Shown here piece by piece: positions 56,700-64,000 of a stretch of 64,000 bases of DNA; position 1 is the first letter of the stretch, and each line of letters begins with the position of its first letter. Under the pieces are notes generated by a model that made no database searches, was not told the DNA's origin, and worked only from the letters and a program-made list of their open reading frames with translations. A program made the position numbers and the translations under genes. The DNA is taken from assembly GCA_019695115.1 (NCBI GenBank), contig JAIBAP010000019.1:18008-82007 (forward strand), written 5' to 3'. Origin of the DNA: Caldilineales bacterium (lineage in GTDB: Bacteria > Chloroflexota > Anaerolineae > J102).

Positions 56700-57123
56700 G
56701 TGTGCGCCTTTCTGCCGGGGATGGCCGCTCTTGCGTCCATGCTCTTGTTTTGAATCGAACGCGCGAGCAAAACATAATCATTGTCATCATTATACCCCTC
56801 CTGACTACAGCATGAAAGCCCACACCCAGCCATCTCCCTGCCTCCACTTTCCCCCTTCCCCTCCCTTCCTGCTACAATGGCGGGAGAAGGAGAGAAGGAA
56901 ACAAGTAGACAGGTAGACAAGTGGCAGGTCGCAGGTCGCAAGTCGCAGAGCTTGTCCCTTCACTCCGTTCAGGGCAGGCTCTGAGTGAAACGAAGGATCG
57001 CAAGTTGAGTGTTGATTGTTGATTGTTGATTGTTGCTCCCCCTCCCTGCGTCCCTCCGTCTCCCCTTCCCTGCGTCCCTGCGTCTCCCCCATCCCCATCC
57101 ATCCGAACAAAGAGGTTCCTTTC
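56700..57123. other. Intergenic region with promoter boxes, heptamer arrays and a 54-bp repeat
   Basis: A minus-strand TATAAT (56794-56789) serves the ATPase. A plus-strand TACAAT (56873-56878) probably starts the YgeY transcript. Between it and the ATG at 57124 lie heptamer/octamer units (GTAGACAA, GGTCGCA), the 54-bp element, three GTTGATT units and C-rich CCTGCGTCC repeats, so the leader is about 240 nt of repeat DNA. Confidence 0.6.
56948..57001 (-). repeat. 54-bp dispersed element, second copy
   Basis: Inverted copy of 34865-34918 with two differences in 54. Like the first copy it is embedded in a heptamer array and contains an imperfect palindrome. Confidence 0.88.
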
Positions 57124-58332
57124 ATGAATCACATCGAAGCTGTCCGCCGGCGGGTCGAGGCGGAACGCGACAACATCATCCAATTCCTGCGCGATATCTG
57201 CGCCATCCCCTCCTACGACAGCCAGATCGGGCCGGTGGGCGAGCGGGTGGGCGAGGAGATGCACAAGCTGGGCTTCCAGGATGTGCGTTTCGACAAACAG
57301 GGCAATATCCTCGGCCACATCGGCAGCGGCCCCCGCATCCTGGTCTACGACAGCCACATCGACACCGTCGGCATCGGCGACCCCTCGGCCTGGGCCTGGG
57401 ACCCCTTCGTGGGCAAGGTCGAGGACGGCATCTTCTACGCTCGCGGGGCCGTGGACGAGAAGAACTCCACCCCCGGCATGGTCTACGGCCTGGCCATCGC
57501 CCACGAACTGGGCTTGCTGGAGGGCTGGGCGGCCTACTACTTCGGCAACATGGAAGAATGGTGCGACGGCATCGCCCCCAATGTCTTCGTCGAGGTCGAG
57601 GGCATCCGGCCCGATTTCGTCGTCGTCGGCGAACCGACGCGCATGCAAGTCTATCGCGGACACAAGGGCCGGGTGGAGATGCAGGTCGTGGCCAAAGGTG
57701 TGAGCTGCCACGCCGCCAGCAACCACCTGGGCGACAACGCCATCTATAAAATGCTACCGGTCATCGCCGCCATCCGCGACCTGGAGCCGCAACTGGGCGA
57801 CCACGAGTTCCTCGGCCACGGCAAGATCACCGTCAGCGATATGCAGGTCAAGACCCCCAGCATCAACGCCGTGCCCGACGAATGCACCATCTTCATCGAC
57901 CGCCGCCTCACCTTCGGCGAGAGCAAAGAGGGGGCCATCGCCCAGGTGCAGGCCCTGATCCCGGCCGACCTGCGCGACGACTTCGAGGTCTCGATGCTGC
58001 ACTACGATGACCCCAGCTACACCGGCTTCGTGTTCGAGGTGGAGAAATACTACCCGGCCTGGGCCTTGCCCGAGGAGGCCGCCATCGTCCGGGCGGGGGT
58101 GGAGGCGGCCAGCAACTATCTCGGCCGGCCCGTCCCCACCGGTAAATGGGAGTTCTCGACCAACGGCACCTATTGGATGGGCAAGGCCGGTATCCCCAGC
58201 ATCGGCTTTGGCCCCGGCAACGAGATCTACGCCCACACGGTCGAAGACCAGGTGCCCCTGCAAGATGTCGTCGATGCCACCGGCGTCTATGCCTTGTTCC
58301 CGTCGGTTTTGAGGAAAGAGGTAGACAAGTAG
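57124..58332 (+). CDS. ygeY: YgeY family M20 metallopeptidase-like hydrolase
   Basis: A 402-residue M20 hydrolase. Metal and catalytic motifs: DSHIDTVG near residues 79-86, GAVDEKNSTPG, the paired Glu in NMEEWCDG, VVGEPTRM, and the last His in YAHTVEDQV. YgeY-type proteins are linked to selenium-dependent and anaerobic purine catabolism clusters with ygeW and a carbamate kinase, as here. The last residues (EVDK) and stop come from GTAGACAA repeats. A weak GAGG precedes the ATG. The exact substrate is not settled. Confidence 0.88.
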   Translation: MNHIEAVRRRVEAERDNIIQFLRDICAIPSYDSQIGPVGERVGEEMHKLGFQDVRFDKQGNILGHIGSGPRILVYDSHIDTVGIGDPSAWAWDPFVGKVEDGIFYARGAVDEKNSTPGMVYGLAIAHELGLLEGWAAYYFGNMEEWCDGIAPNVFVEVEGIRPDFVVVGEPTRMQVYRGHKGRVEMQVVAKGVSCHAASNHLGDNAIYKMLPVIAAIRDLEPQLGDHEFLGHGKITVSDMQVKTPSINAVPDECTIFIDRRLTFGESKEGAIAQVQALIPADLRDDFEVSMLHYDDPSYTGFVFEVEKYYPAWALPEEAAIVRAGVEAASNYLGRPVPTGKWEFSTNGTYWMGKAGIPSIGFGPGNEIYAHTVEDQVPLQDVVDATGVYALFPSVLRKEVDK

Positions 58333-58343
58333 ACAAGTAGACA

Positions 58344-59183
58344 ATGCGCACCCCTACCGACCGCCAACTCCTTGCCGCCTGGCTGCGGGCCATCCCGCAA
58401 TCAAGACACCCGGCGCGGGCGCTGGACGCATTGCCCGGCGGCCAGGTCATCGGCCAGGGGCTGGCGGCGATGCTGCAAGTGTGGGGGGCGGTGGAGTTCA
58501 CAGCCGACGGCATCCGCGCCGTCTCGCAGCCGGCCTACTACTTCTTGCACAGCCTGGCCGCCTGGGCCGAGTCCGGCGGCCCGGTCATCCCCGACTGGTC
58601 GGCCCAGCAGGGGCTGACCCCGGGCGAAGGGCTGCGCCACGGCGCCACGCTCGTCTATCTGCTGGAAGAGGAGCGGGTGCGCCGCAATCCCCAGGCCGTC
58701 CCCATCCGCTTCACGCCCGTCGCCCAGGTTCTGATCGTCAGCCCCGGTGCTCCGCCCCAGTTCCTGGCGCAGTGGGACGGTCGCGCCGGCGCCTTCCAGA
58801 TCATCGGCGGCCGCCAGCGCGTCGATGGCGACTGGGTGGAGCCGATCTTCGAGACGGCCGTGCGCGAGGTCGAAGAAGAACTGGGGGGCCAGGTCAGCTA
58901 TCAGGCCGGCGATTTCCAGATCGAACAACTGGCATCCTTTCAAGGCGAGACGCGGCTTTCACCTTCGTTCGGCGCCCTCACCGCCTACCAGTTCACCTTC
59001 TTCCGCGCCTTTCACCTCAAACCGATCCGCCTCAACCCCGGCGATTGCTGGCTACGCCGCGCCGACTTCGTGGCCGAAACCACCCCCGACGGCCAGCCCG
59101 TGCGCGGCGACCATTTGCCGTATCTGGAAGAGGCGTTAGGATACTCAATCGAGCAGTTACCGTCATCTTTTGTTGGTTATTAG
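58344..59183 (+). CDS. NUDIX domain protein with N-terminal extension
   Basis: A 279-residue protein. Residues about 120-260 form a Nudix domain with the core REVEEELGG (near residues 174-182); the upstream glycine part of the box is loosely kept (GGRQRVDGDWVEPIF). The first 115 residues are helical (winged-helix-like) without a named domain. Nudix enzymes cleave nucleoside diphosphate derivatives, and some act as sensors. It sits between ygeY and ygeW, an unusual inclusion. Substrate unknown. Confidence 0.75.
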   Translation: MRTPTDRQLLAAWLRAIPQSRHPARALDALPGGQVIGQGLAAMLQVWGAVEFTADGIRAVSQPAYYFLHSLAAWAESGGPVIPDWSAQQGLTPGEGLRHGATLVYLLEEERVRRNPQAVPIRFTPVAQVLIVSPGAPPQFLAQWDGRAGAFQIIGGRQRVDGDWVEPIFETAVREVEEELGGQVSYQAGDFQIEQLASFQGETRLSPSFGALTAYQFTFFRAFHLKPIRLNPGDCWLRRADFVAETTPDGQPVRGDHLPYLEEALGYSIEQLPSSFVGY

Positions 59184-59189
59184 TTAATA

Positions 59190-59266
59190 GTTATTGGAGA
59201 TTGGAGATTGGAGATTGCCAATCGCTAATAACCAATACCTAATAACCAATCTCCAATCCCCACCCA
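59190..59266. repeat. GGAGATT heptamer array with inverted copy
   Basis: Three GGAGATT units at about 59198-59218 are mirrored by CCAATCTCC near 59249-59258, so the leader of ygeW can fold into a hairpin. AATAACCAAT units fill the loop. Confidence 0.75.
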
Positions 59267-59280
59267 CAGGAGCAACCCCT

Positions 59281-60258
59281 ATGCAAACCTACCTACGCGG
59301 ACGCGACTTCATCGGCGATCTCGATTTCAGCAAGGAAGAAATCGAGACCGTCCTCGACGTGGCCTTCAAGCTCAAGCGCGACCGGGCCTTGAGCCTGCCC
59401 CATCCCATCCTGCGCGACAAAGCCCTGGCCATGTTGTTCTTCTTCACCAGCACCCGCACCCGCGGCTCGTTCGAGGCCGGGATGGCGCAACTGGGCGGGC
59501 ACGCGGCCTTCATCGAAAGCACCACGACGCAGATCAGCCACGGCGACACGGCCAAGGAGATCGGCGAGATCTTCGGGCGCTACTACGACGGCATCGCCAT
59601 CCGCCAGTGCGACTGGGGCTACGGCAACAAGTACATCAACGAAGTCGCCCAGGCCAGCCGCGTGCCGGTGCTGAACATGCAGTGCGATGTCTACCACCCG
59701 TTCCAGATCCTGGCCGACCTGCTGACCATCTTCGAGAAGGTGGGCAACCCCCGCGGCAAGACGATCAACGTCAGTTGGGCCTATGCTTCCAGCTATCAGA
59801 AGCCGATCTCGGTGCCCCAAAGCCTGATCCTGCAGATGTCGCGCTTCGGCATGAACGTGCGCCTGACCCATCCCCCCGAATACAAGCTGATGCCCGATAT
59901 CGTCCAGCAGGCGAAGGACAATGTGCGCAAGTTCGGCGGCAGCTTCGAGGTTCTGGATGATTTCGACGCCGGCTTCAAGGACGCCGACATCGTCTACCCC
60001 AAGAGCTGGGGCGCGCTGCTGACGACCGCGGACAATGCCGAGAGCGCCAAGATCGGCAAGCAGTACACCGACTGGATCACCGACGACCGCCGCATGGCCC
60101 TGGCCAGGCCCGAAGCCATCTATATGCACTGCCTGCCCGCCGACCGCAACATCGAGGTCAGCGACAGCGTCATCGACGGCCCCAACAGCGTGGTCTACGA
60201 CGAAGCCGAAAACCGCCTGCACGTGCAGAAGGCGGTGATGGCGTTGACGATGTCTTGA
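59281..60258 (+). CDS. ygeW: YgeW-type carbamoyltransferase
   Basis: A 325-residue aspartate/ornithine carbamoyltransferase-fold enzyme. The carbamoyl phosphate motif is STRTRGSFE (near residues 57-65) and the late HCLPADRN is kept. The second-domain stretch VSWAYASSYQKPISVPQSL and the lack of ornithine-specific signatures match the knotted YgeW group of unknown substrate. AGGAG precedes the ATG by 7 nt. It is followed directly by a carbamate kinase, so carbamoyl phosphate made by phosphorolysis could yield ATP. Confidence 0.9.
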   Translation: MQTYLRGRDFIGDLDFSKEEIETVLDVAFKLKRDRALSLPHPILRDKALAMLFFFTSTRTRGSFEAGMAQLGGHAAFIESTTTQISHGDTAKEIGEIFGRYYDGIAIRQCDWGYGNKYINEVAQASRVPVLNMQCDVYHPFQILADLLTIFEKVGNPRGKTINVSWAYASSYQKPISVPQSLILQMSRFGMNVRLTHPPEYKLMPDIVQQAKDNVRKFGGSFEVLDDFDAGFKDADIVYPKSWGALLTTADNAESAKIGKQYTDWITDDRRMALARPEAIYMHCLPADRNIEVSDSVIDGPNSVVYDEAENRLHVQKAVMALTMS

Positions 60259-60266
60259 GGAACCCC

Positions 60267-61217
60267 ATGCCTCCACGCCCCCCCACCGCCCTCATCGCTA
60301 TCGGCGGCAACTCTCTAATCACCGACAAGCACCATCCCGAAGTCGAGCACCAGTGGGATGCCGTGCGCGAAACCTGCACCCACATCGCCAACCTGGTCGA
60401 AGCCGGCTGGAACACGATCATCACCCACGGCAACGGCCCCCAGGTCGGGTTCATCCTGCGCCGGGCCGAGCTGGCCATGCACGAGGTGCATCCGGTGCCG
60501 CTCGACCTGATCGGCGCCGACACGCAAGGGTCGATCGGCTACATGATTGCCCAGGCCATGGACAACGAATTCCATCGCCGCGGGCTCTATCGCCGGGCCA
60601 TGGCCATCGTCACCCAGGTGGTGGTGGACAAAGACGACCCCGCCTTCAAGCATCCAACCAAGCCCATCGGTGGCTTCATGAGCCATCACGATGCCAAGAC
60701 CTTCGAGGAGATGGGCTGGACGGTGGTCGAGGACGCCGGGCGGGGCTACCGCCGCGTCATCGCCAGCCCCCACCCGCTGGAGATCGTCGAGGTCAATGCC
60801 ATCAAGACGATGGTCGATGCCGGGTGGGTCGTGATCGCGGTGGGCGGCGGCGGCATCCCCGTCATCCGCAACGAGAAGGGCGAGTTGCGCAGCGCCCCGC
60901 CGGCCGTGATCGACAAAGACCATGCCAGCGCCCACATGGCCATCGAAGCCGGCGTCGACTTGTTCCTGATCTCGACCGGCGTGGAGAAGGTGGCCATCCA
61001 CTTCAACAAACCCAATCAGCAGTGGCTCGACCGCATGACGGCCGCCGAAGCCCGCCAATACTTGCTCGAAGGCCACTTCGCCGCCGGCAGCATGGGGCCG
61101 AAAATCCAGGCCATCCTCCACTATCTGGAGCACGGCGGCAAGCACGCCCTCATCACCGACCCGCCCAACATCGCCCGCGCTTTGGTGGGCGAGACGGGGA
61201 CGCATTTTTATCCGTGA
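60267..61217 (+). CDS. arcC: Carbamate kinase
   Basis: A 316-residue amino-acid-kinase-fold enzyme. IAIGGNSLI near residues 8-16, ITHGNGPQVGFILRR, and IAVGGGGIPVI with IDKDHASAHMA are diagnostic. It converts carbamoyl phosphate and ADP to ATP and carbamate. ATG at 60267 has GAGGA 7 nt upstream, better than the in-frame TTG at 60255. It starts 8 bp after ygeW. YqeA of E. coli is the equivalent in the yge/yqe cluster. Confidence 0.92.
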   Translation: MPPRPPTALIAIGGNSLITDKHHPEVEHQWDAVRETCTHIANLVEAGWNTIITHGNGPQVGFILRRAELAMHEVHPVPLDLIGADTQGSIGYMIAQAMDNEFHRRGLYRRAMAIVTQVVVDKDDPAFKHPTKPIGGFMSHHDAKTFEEMGWTVVEDAGRGYRRVIASPHPLEIVEVNAIKTMVDAGWVVIAVGGGGIPVIRNEKGELRSAPPAVIDKDHASAHMAIEAGVDLFLISTGVEKVAIHFNKPNQQWLDRMTAAEARQYLLEGHFAAGSMGPKIQAILHYLEHGGKHALITDPPNIARALVGETGTHFYP

Positions 61218-61273
61218 GTGGAGTAGGCAAGGAAACAAGTAGACAAGTAGACAAGGATCGGTAGAGGATTCAT

Positions 61274-61492
61274 ATGGCTGTGGTAACAGTTTCGAAGCAA
61301 GGTCGGATCGCTATTCCGGTGGATCTACGCCAGAAGTACGGCTGGCGACCTGGAACGCGTCTGGTCTATGTAGATTACGGCGGCGTATTGACATTGGTGG
61401 CGGCGCCGAAGAATGCCATCGCTGAAGCTGCTGGTATGCTCAAAGGCGATTCATCACTCACACAATCTCTGCGCAAAGATCGCAAACAGTAA
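61274..61492 (+). CDS. AbrB/SpoVT-type DNA-binding protein, orphan antitoxin-like
   Basis: A 72-residue swapped-hairpin AbrB domain: VTVSKQGRIAIPVDLRQKYG, then GTRLVYVDYGGVLTLVA. Such proteins are VapB/MazE antitoxins or small regulators. No toxin gene follows; the next gene starts 4 bp later and is an enzyme. It may regulate the operon. A GAGG-like site precedes the ATG, after a short GTAGACAA array at about 61229-61257. Confidence 0.8.
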   Translation: MAVVTVSKQGRIAIPVDLRQKYGWRPGTRLVYVDYGGVLTLVAAPKNAIAEAAGMLKGDSSLTQSLRKDRKQ

Positions 61493-61496
61493 TCTC

Positions 61497-62816
61497 ATGC
61501 CTCTTTCTCACATTCTCGGCGCGCGCTGCATGGCTTGCGGGAAGCTGCATGCGCTGGAAGGCGCGGCTTATCTTTGTCCTGACCATGCCGGCGCGGGAGC
61601 AGAAGTGAACGGGGCGGGGGGACCCCGCCCCTACCCCACGCTCGACATCGTTTACGATTACGAGCGCATCGCCGCGGCCACGAATCCCGCCCACATCGCC
61701 TCCGACCCTGATCGTTCCATCGGGCGCTACGAGCGATTGCTGCCGATAGCGGGCCGGGCGTCGTTGGCGCCGCTGCCGGTGGGCGATACGCCCCTGCTAC
61801 CGGCCCCGCGGCTGGCCGCCCGCCTGGGCTTGCGAGATGTCTGGGTGAAGGACGATGGCCGCAACCCCACCGCCAGCCTGAAAGACCGGGCCAGCGCCGT
61901 GGTGGTGGCTCGCGCCTGCGAGCTGGGCCTGACCACCGTGGCCACGGCCTCCACCGGCAACGCCGCCGCTTCATTGGCCGGGCAGATGGCCGTGTGGCCG
62001 CAGGGCAAGTGCGTGATCTTCGTCCCGGCCACGGCCCCGCCCGCCAAACTGGCGCAACTGCTGGTGTATGGGGCGACCGTTTTGGCCGTCGAGGGCAGCT
62101 ACGACCAGGCCTTCGACCTCTGCACCGCCGCCTGCGAACGCTTCGGCTGGTACAACCGCAACACCGGCATGAATCCCTTCACCTCTGAAGGCAAGAAGAC
62201 GGTGAGCTACGAAATCTGCGAGGGGTTGGCCAGCCAAACCGGCGCCCCCCCCGACCGCTGGCTGGCCCCGGATGTCATCCTGGTCTCGGTCGGCGACGGC
62301 AGCATCATTGGCGGCGTCTACAAGGGCCTGGCCGACGCCCTGGCTTTGGGCTGGATCGACCGCCTGCCGCGCATCATCGGCGTGCAGTCCGAGAAGTCCA
62401 ACGCCCTGGCCCAGGCGTGGCGGCAGGGCGAGACCGACCACCTGGCGCCCATCTCGGCCACCACCCTGGCCGACTCGATCAGCGTCGATTGGCCGCGTGA
62501 CGCCCGCAAAGCCCTGCGAGCGGTGCGCTCGACCAGCGGCGCCTTCGTCGAAGTCAGCGACGAAGGCATCCTCGACGCCATGAAGCTGTTGGCGCGCAGC
62601 ACCGGCGTCTTCGCCGAACCCGCGGCTTCCGCGGCCACGGCCGGGCTGCTGGCCGCGGTCGAGCAACAGCTCATCGCCCCGCACGAGCGCGCCGTCATCC
62701 TCAGCACCGGCAATGGCCTCAAGGACATCGCCTCGGCCCGCCGCGCCGCCGGCGAGCCGCATCGCGTGGCGGCGGATATCGATGCCGTCGCCAGAATCCT
62801 GGCGATTGGAGATTAG
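61497..62816 (+). CDS. Threonine-synthase-like PLP enzyme
   Basis: A 439-residue fold-type II PLP enzyme of the threonine synthase family. A short zinc-ribbon-like head (CMACGKLHALEGAAYLCPDH) precedes the catalytic domain; the PLP lysine is in NPTASLKDRASA near residue 125-135, ASTGNAAASLAG binds the phosphate, and GDGSIIGGVYKGL follows. In E. coli the corresponding slot beside ygeW/ygeY holds ygeX (diaminopropionate ammonia-lyase, also fold II). It may therefore act on an amino-acid catabolite rather than make threonine (inference). The end AIGD and TAG lie in the GGAGATT array. Confidence 0.85.
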   Translation: MPLSHILGARCMACGKLHALEGAAYLCPDHAGAGAEVNGAGGPRPYPTLDIVYDYERIAAATNPAHIASDPDRSIGRYERLLPIAGRASLAPLPVGDTPLLPAPRLAARLGLRDVWVKDDGRNPTASLKDRASAVVVARACELGLTTVATASTGNAAASLAGQMAVWPQGKCVIFVPATAPPAKLAQLLVYGATVLAVEGSYDQAFDLCTAACERFGWYNRNTGMNPFTSEGKKTVSYEICEGLASQTGAPPDRWLAPDVILVSVGDGSIIGGVYKGLADALALGWIDRLPRIIGVQSEKSNALAQAWRQGETDHLAPISATTLADSISVDWPRDARKALRAVRSTSGAFVEVSDEGILDAMKLLARSTGVFAEPAASAATAGLLAAVEQQLIAPHERAVILSTGNGLKDIASARRAAGEPHRVAADIDAVARILAIGD

Positions 62817-62817
62817 T

Positions 62818-63823
62818 AGAGGTTATCTGCAATAAATTCAGGGCAGGAGTGAGAGCAACGAGAAATCAAGAAGCGGATGACGACAGTCGGTACGGAAATT
62901 GTGCAATGCACAAGCTACTTCCATAACCAAGTCAGAAAAGTCCGGCTTGGTGGTGCGAAGAACATCTTTAACAATTCGGCAACGCTTCACGCCAGCAAGG
63001 GTGTTTTCGACCACCACCCGTACGCCGGAGATGATCTCGTTCAACCAAGCATCGGCGGCGTCCAATTCTCGGCCCCGGGGCTTTTTTTTGGTTGATAGAC
63101 GGTGACTCCAGCCGGCTGATAGCCTTGAAAACCGGTGTCTTGAGCCAGAGTTGCTCCAGATGGATAGGCAATGTCATTCTCATCAGCGATCTTCTTGTCA
63201 TGCTTCTTGCCGTTTTCGGTCGGGCTGAGGTAGACCACCTTCTTGCTATGACTGTTGACCAATACGATGTTCTTGTCTGTATGAGTCTTTTTCTTGCCAC
63301 TATAGTGCTCTTTCTGTTCTTCATCGTCTTGTGGACGCTGTATCCGTCTTTCTGTGCCGTCAATCAATAAATCAGGTGCACCTTCTTTGACTAACACACT
63401 CTCTGCAACCGCTTCTGGGTCTCGCTCAGGCACTGCATCCAATTCCGCCAGCGATTTGTCCAAAATCGGCATTAAGCGGTGTATCCAGTAATTTGCCCGC
63501 GACTGACTGAGACCAAACAACAAGCCCTGCATCGTTTGGATCGGATAGGTCTTCTGATACACCAGAATGAACAACAGCTTGTCCGCCGACGTCGCCAGCC
63601 TTTCTTTCGCACCTCCGCCTGGCTTTCGCTTCCGAACCTGACCGAGTTTTGTCAACTCGGGCGGCGGCGACAGAGCGGCCAAATGCTTCTCGAATACGGC
63701 CAGGAGTTTGTTGAACTCCTCAGCCGTCAGACTGGTCATTGCCAGATGTTCCTTCTCTTTTTCTTCTAGTTGGGCATAGGTTAACATGCCTCTATTCTAC
63801 TCCAACTATTTCAGATAACCTCT
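62818..63823 (-). mobile_element. Insertion sequence, IS5-superfamily-like, about 1006 bp
   Basis: Terminal inverted repeats AGAGGTTATCTGCAAT (left) and AGAGGTTATCTGAAAT (right) match 15 of 16. AGT flanks both ends (62815-62817 and 63824-63826), a 3-bp target duplication; equally, TA could be the duplicated pair if the ends are read as GAGG. It inserted 1 bp after the stop of the upstream gene, inside a GGAGATT array. Confidence 0.85.
62838..63787 (-). CDS. Transposase (DDE_Tnp_4 type) in two frames with a probable -1 frameshift
   Basis: The first frame (63787 to about 63041) has an HTH start (MLTYAQLEEKEKEHLAMTSL) and DDE parts (DLLIDGTERRIQRPQD, then KIADENDIAYPSGATLAQDT). The second frame ends with ELDAADAWLNEIISGVRVVV, ENTLAGVKRCRIVKDVL and the C-terminal helix, which holds the final Glu (near VENTLAG). 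They join at an A8 tract (63089-63082): a -1 slip on AAA AAA gives KKPRGREL. This is either programmed frameshifting or a mutation. Fused length is about 316 residues. Confidence 0.8.
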
Positions 63824-63905
63824 AGTGATTAGAGATTGGACAGTGCGCAACCAATCTCCAATCTCCAATAGCTAATAACTTTAGTTTCCGCTAAGTGCTG
63901 ACGTG
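63824..63905. repeat. Remainder of the GGAGATT array after the IS
   Basis: GATTAGAGATTGG and its mirror CCAATCTCCAATCTCCAAT continue the array interrupted by the insertion; together with 62806-62817 they restore a hairpin-forming block. Sequence to 63972 holds no other gene. Confidence 0.7.
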
Positions 63906-63972
63906 ACAAAGGCGGCTGGATGGTTCATGATTGCAGGAAACCATTCCCACAAGCTCCTGCAAGGAGAGAACC

Positions 63973-64000
63973 ATGCCAACCGCCGTACGAGAGACTATAC
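63973..64000 (+). CDS. Start of an unidentified gene (3' partial)
   Basis: ATG at 63973 with AAGGAG 6 nt upstream opens a frame MPTAVRETI that leaves the window after nine codons. Too short to identify. Confidence 0.5.

Noticed and set aside
61274..61492. A toxin gene partnered with the AbrB-type protein
   Set aside because: The next frame begins 4 bp later and is a complete PLP enzyme; no PIN or MazF-like gene is adjacent.
1..64000. tRNA, rRNA, riboswitch and prophage signals
   Set aside because: No cloverleaf, rRNA segment, recognised riboswitch or phage structural gene could be found by reading the sequence; a covariance search could still reveal small RNAs.

Overview
The window is high-GC DNA that reads like a bacterial chromosome of the phylum Chloroflexota (Anaerolineae/Caldilineae-like). 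Clues are very large secreted Ycf48-type propeller proteins with Thr-Pro linkers, one ending in a PLIRR tail, YaaT beside HolB, a DUF6391 protein, a Gram-positive-type LexA box, and many short intergenic repeat arrays. This placement is inference; no rRNA marker is present.

Layout. 0-5.3 kb: two tandem secreted-type phosphodiesterases (the first cut by the window edge), a sortase, a lipoprotein and an SDR oxidoreductase. 5.4-9 kb: RqcH/NFACT and a long-chain acyl-CoA synthetase with an operator-like palindrome in its promoter. 9.2-20.8 kb: a DUF4143 ATPase next to a decayed copy of the neighbouring gene's 3' end, then two giant paralogous surface proteins (1750 and about 1353 aa). 20.9-29.5 kb: an exopolysaccharide initiating sugar transferase, thioesterase, phosphoesterase, SufE, a glycogen-binding mini-protein, the DUF2089/DUF4097 cluster with a broken middle gene, YaaT and HolB. 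29.7-38.7 kb: envelope polysaccharide genes (three glycosyltransferases, a hexapeptide acyltransferase, a Wzy-like ligase/polymerase, a TPR lipoprotein) and a glycogen phosphorylase.

38.9-50.1 kb is a core chromosome-biology block: sigma-70 factor, a methyltransferase bracketed by two parS sites, RsmG, ParA, a membrane protein where ParB is expected (it keeps a ParB-like N-terminal LGRGxDALF motif but has a Pro-rich linker and four membrane helices), LexA with two SOS boxes, an FtsK-like ATPase and HolA. 50.2-56.7 kb: hydrolase, FmdB, ornithine aminotransferase, a broken MazEF-type module and an ATPase plus TPR gene pair. 57.1-62.8 kb: a YgeY/YgeW/carbamate kinase/threonine-synthase-like cluster of nitrogen-compound catabolism, followed by an insertion sequence that landed one base after the last stop codon.

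A theme across the window is repeated intergenic DNA: heptamer-period arrays, a 54-bp element found twice inside such arrays, six copies of a GACCC...GGGTC hairpin, and a GCGGAT hairpin. At least eight genes take their stop codon, and often their last residues, from these repeats. The most novel-looking gene system is the ParA plus ParB-tail-less membrane protein pair at 42.8-45.3 kb.
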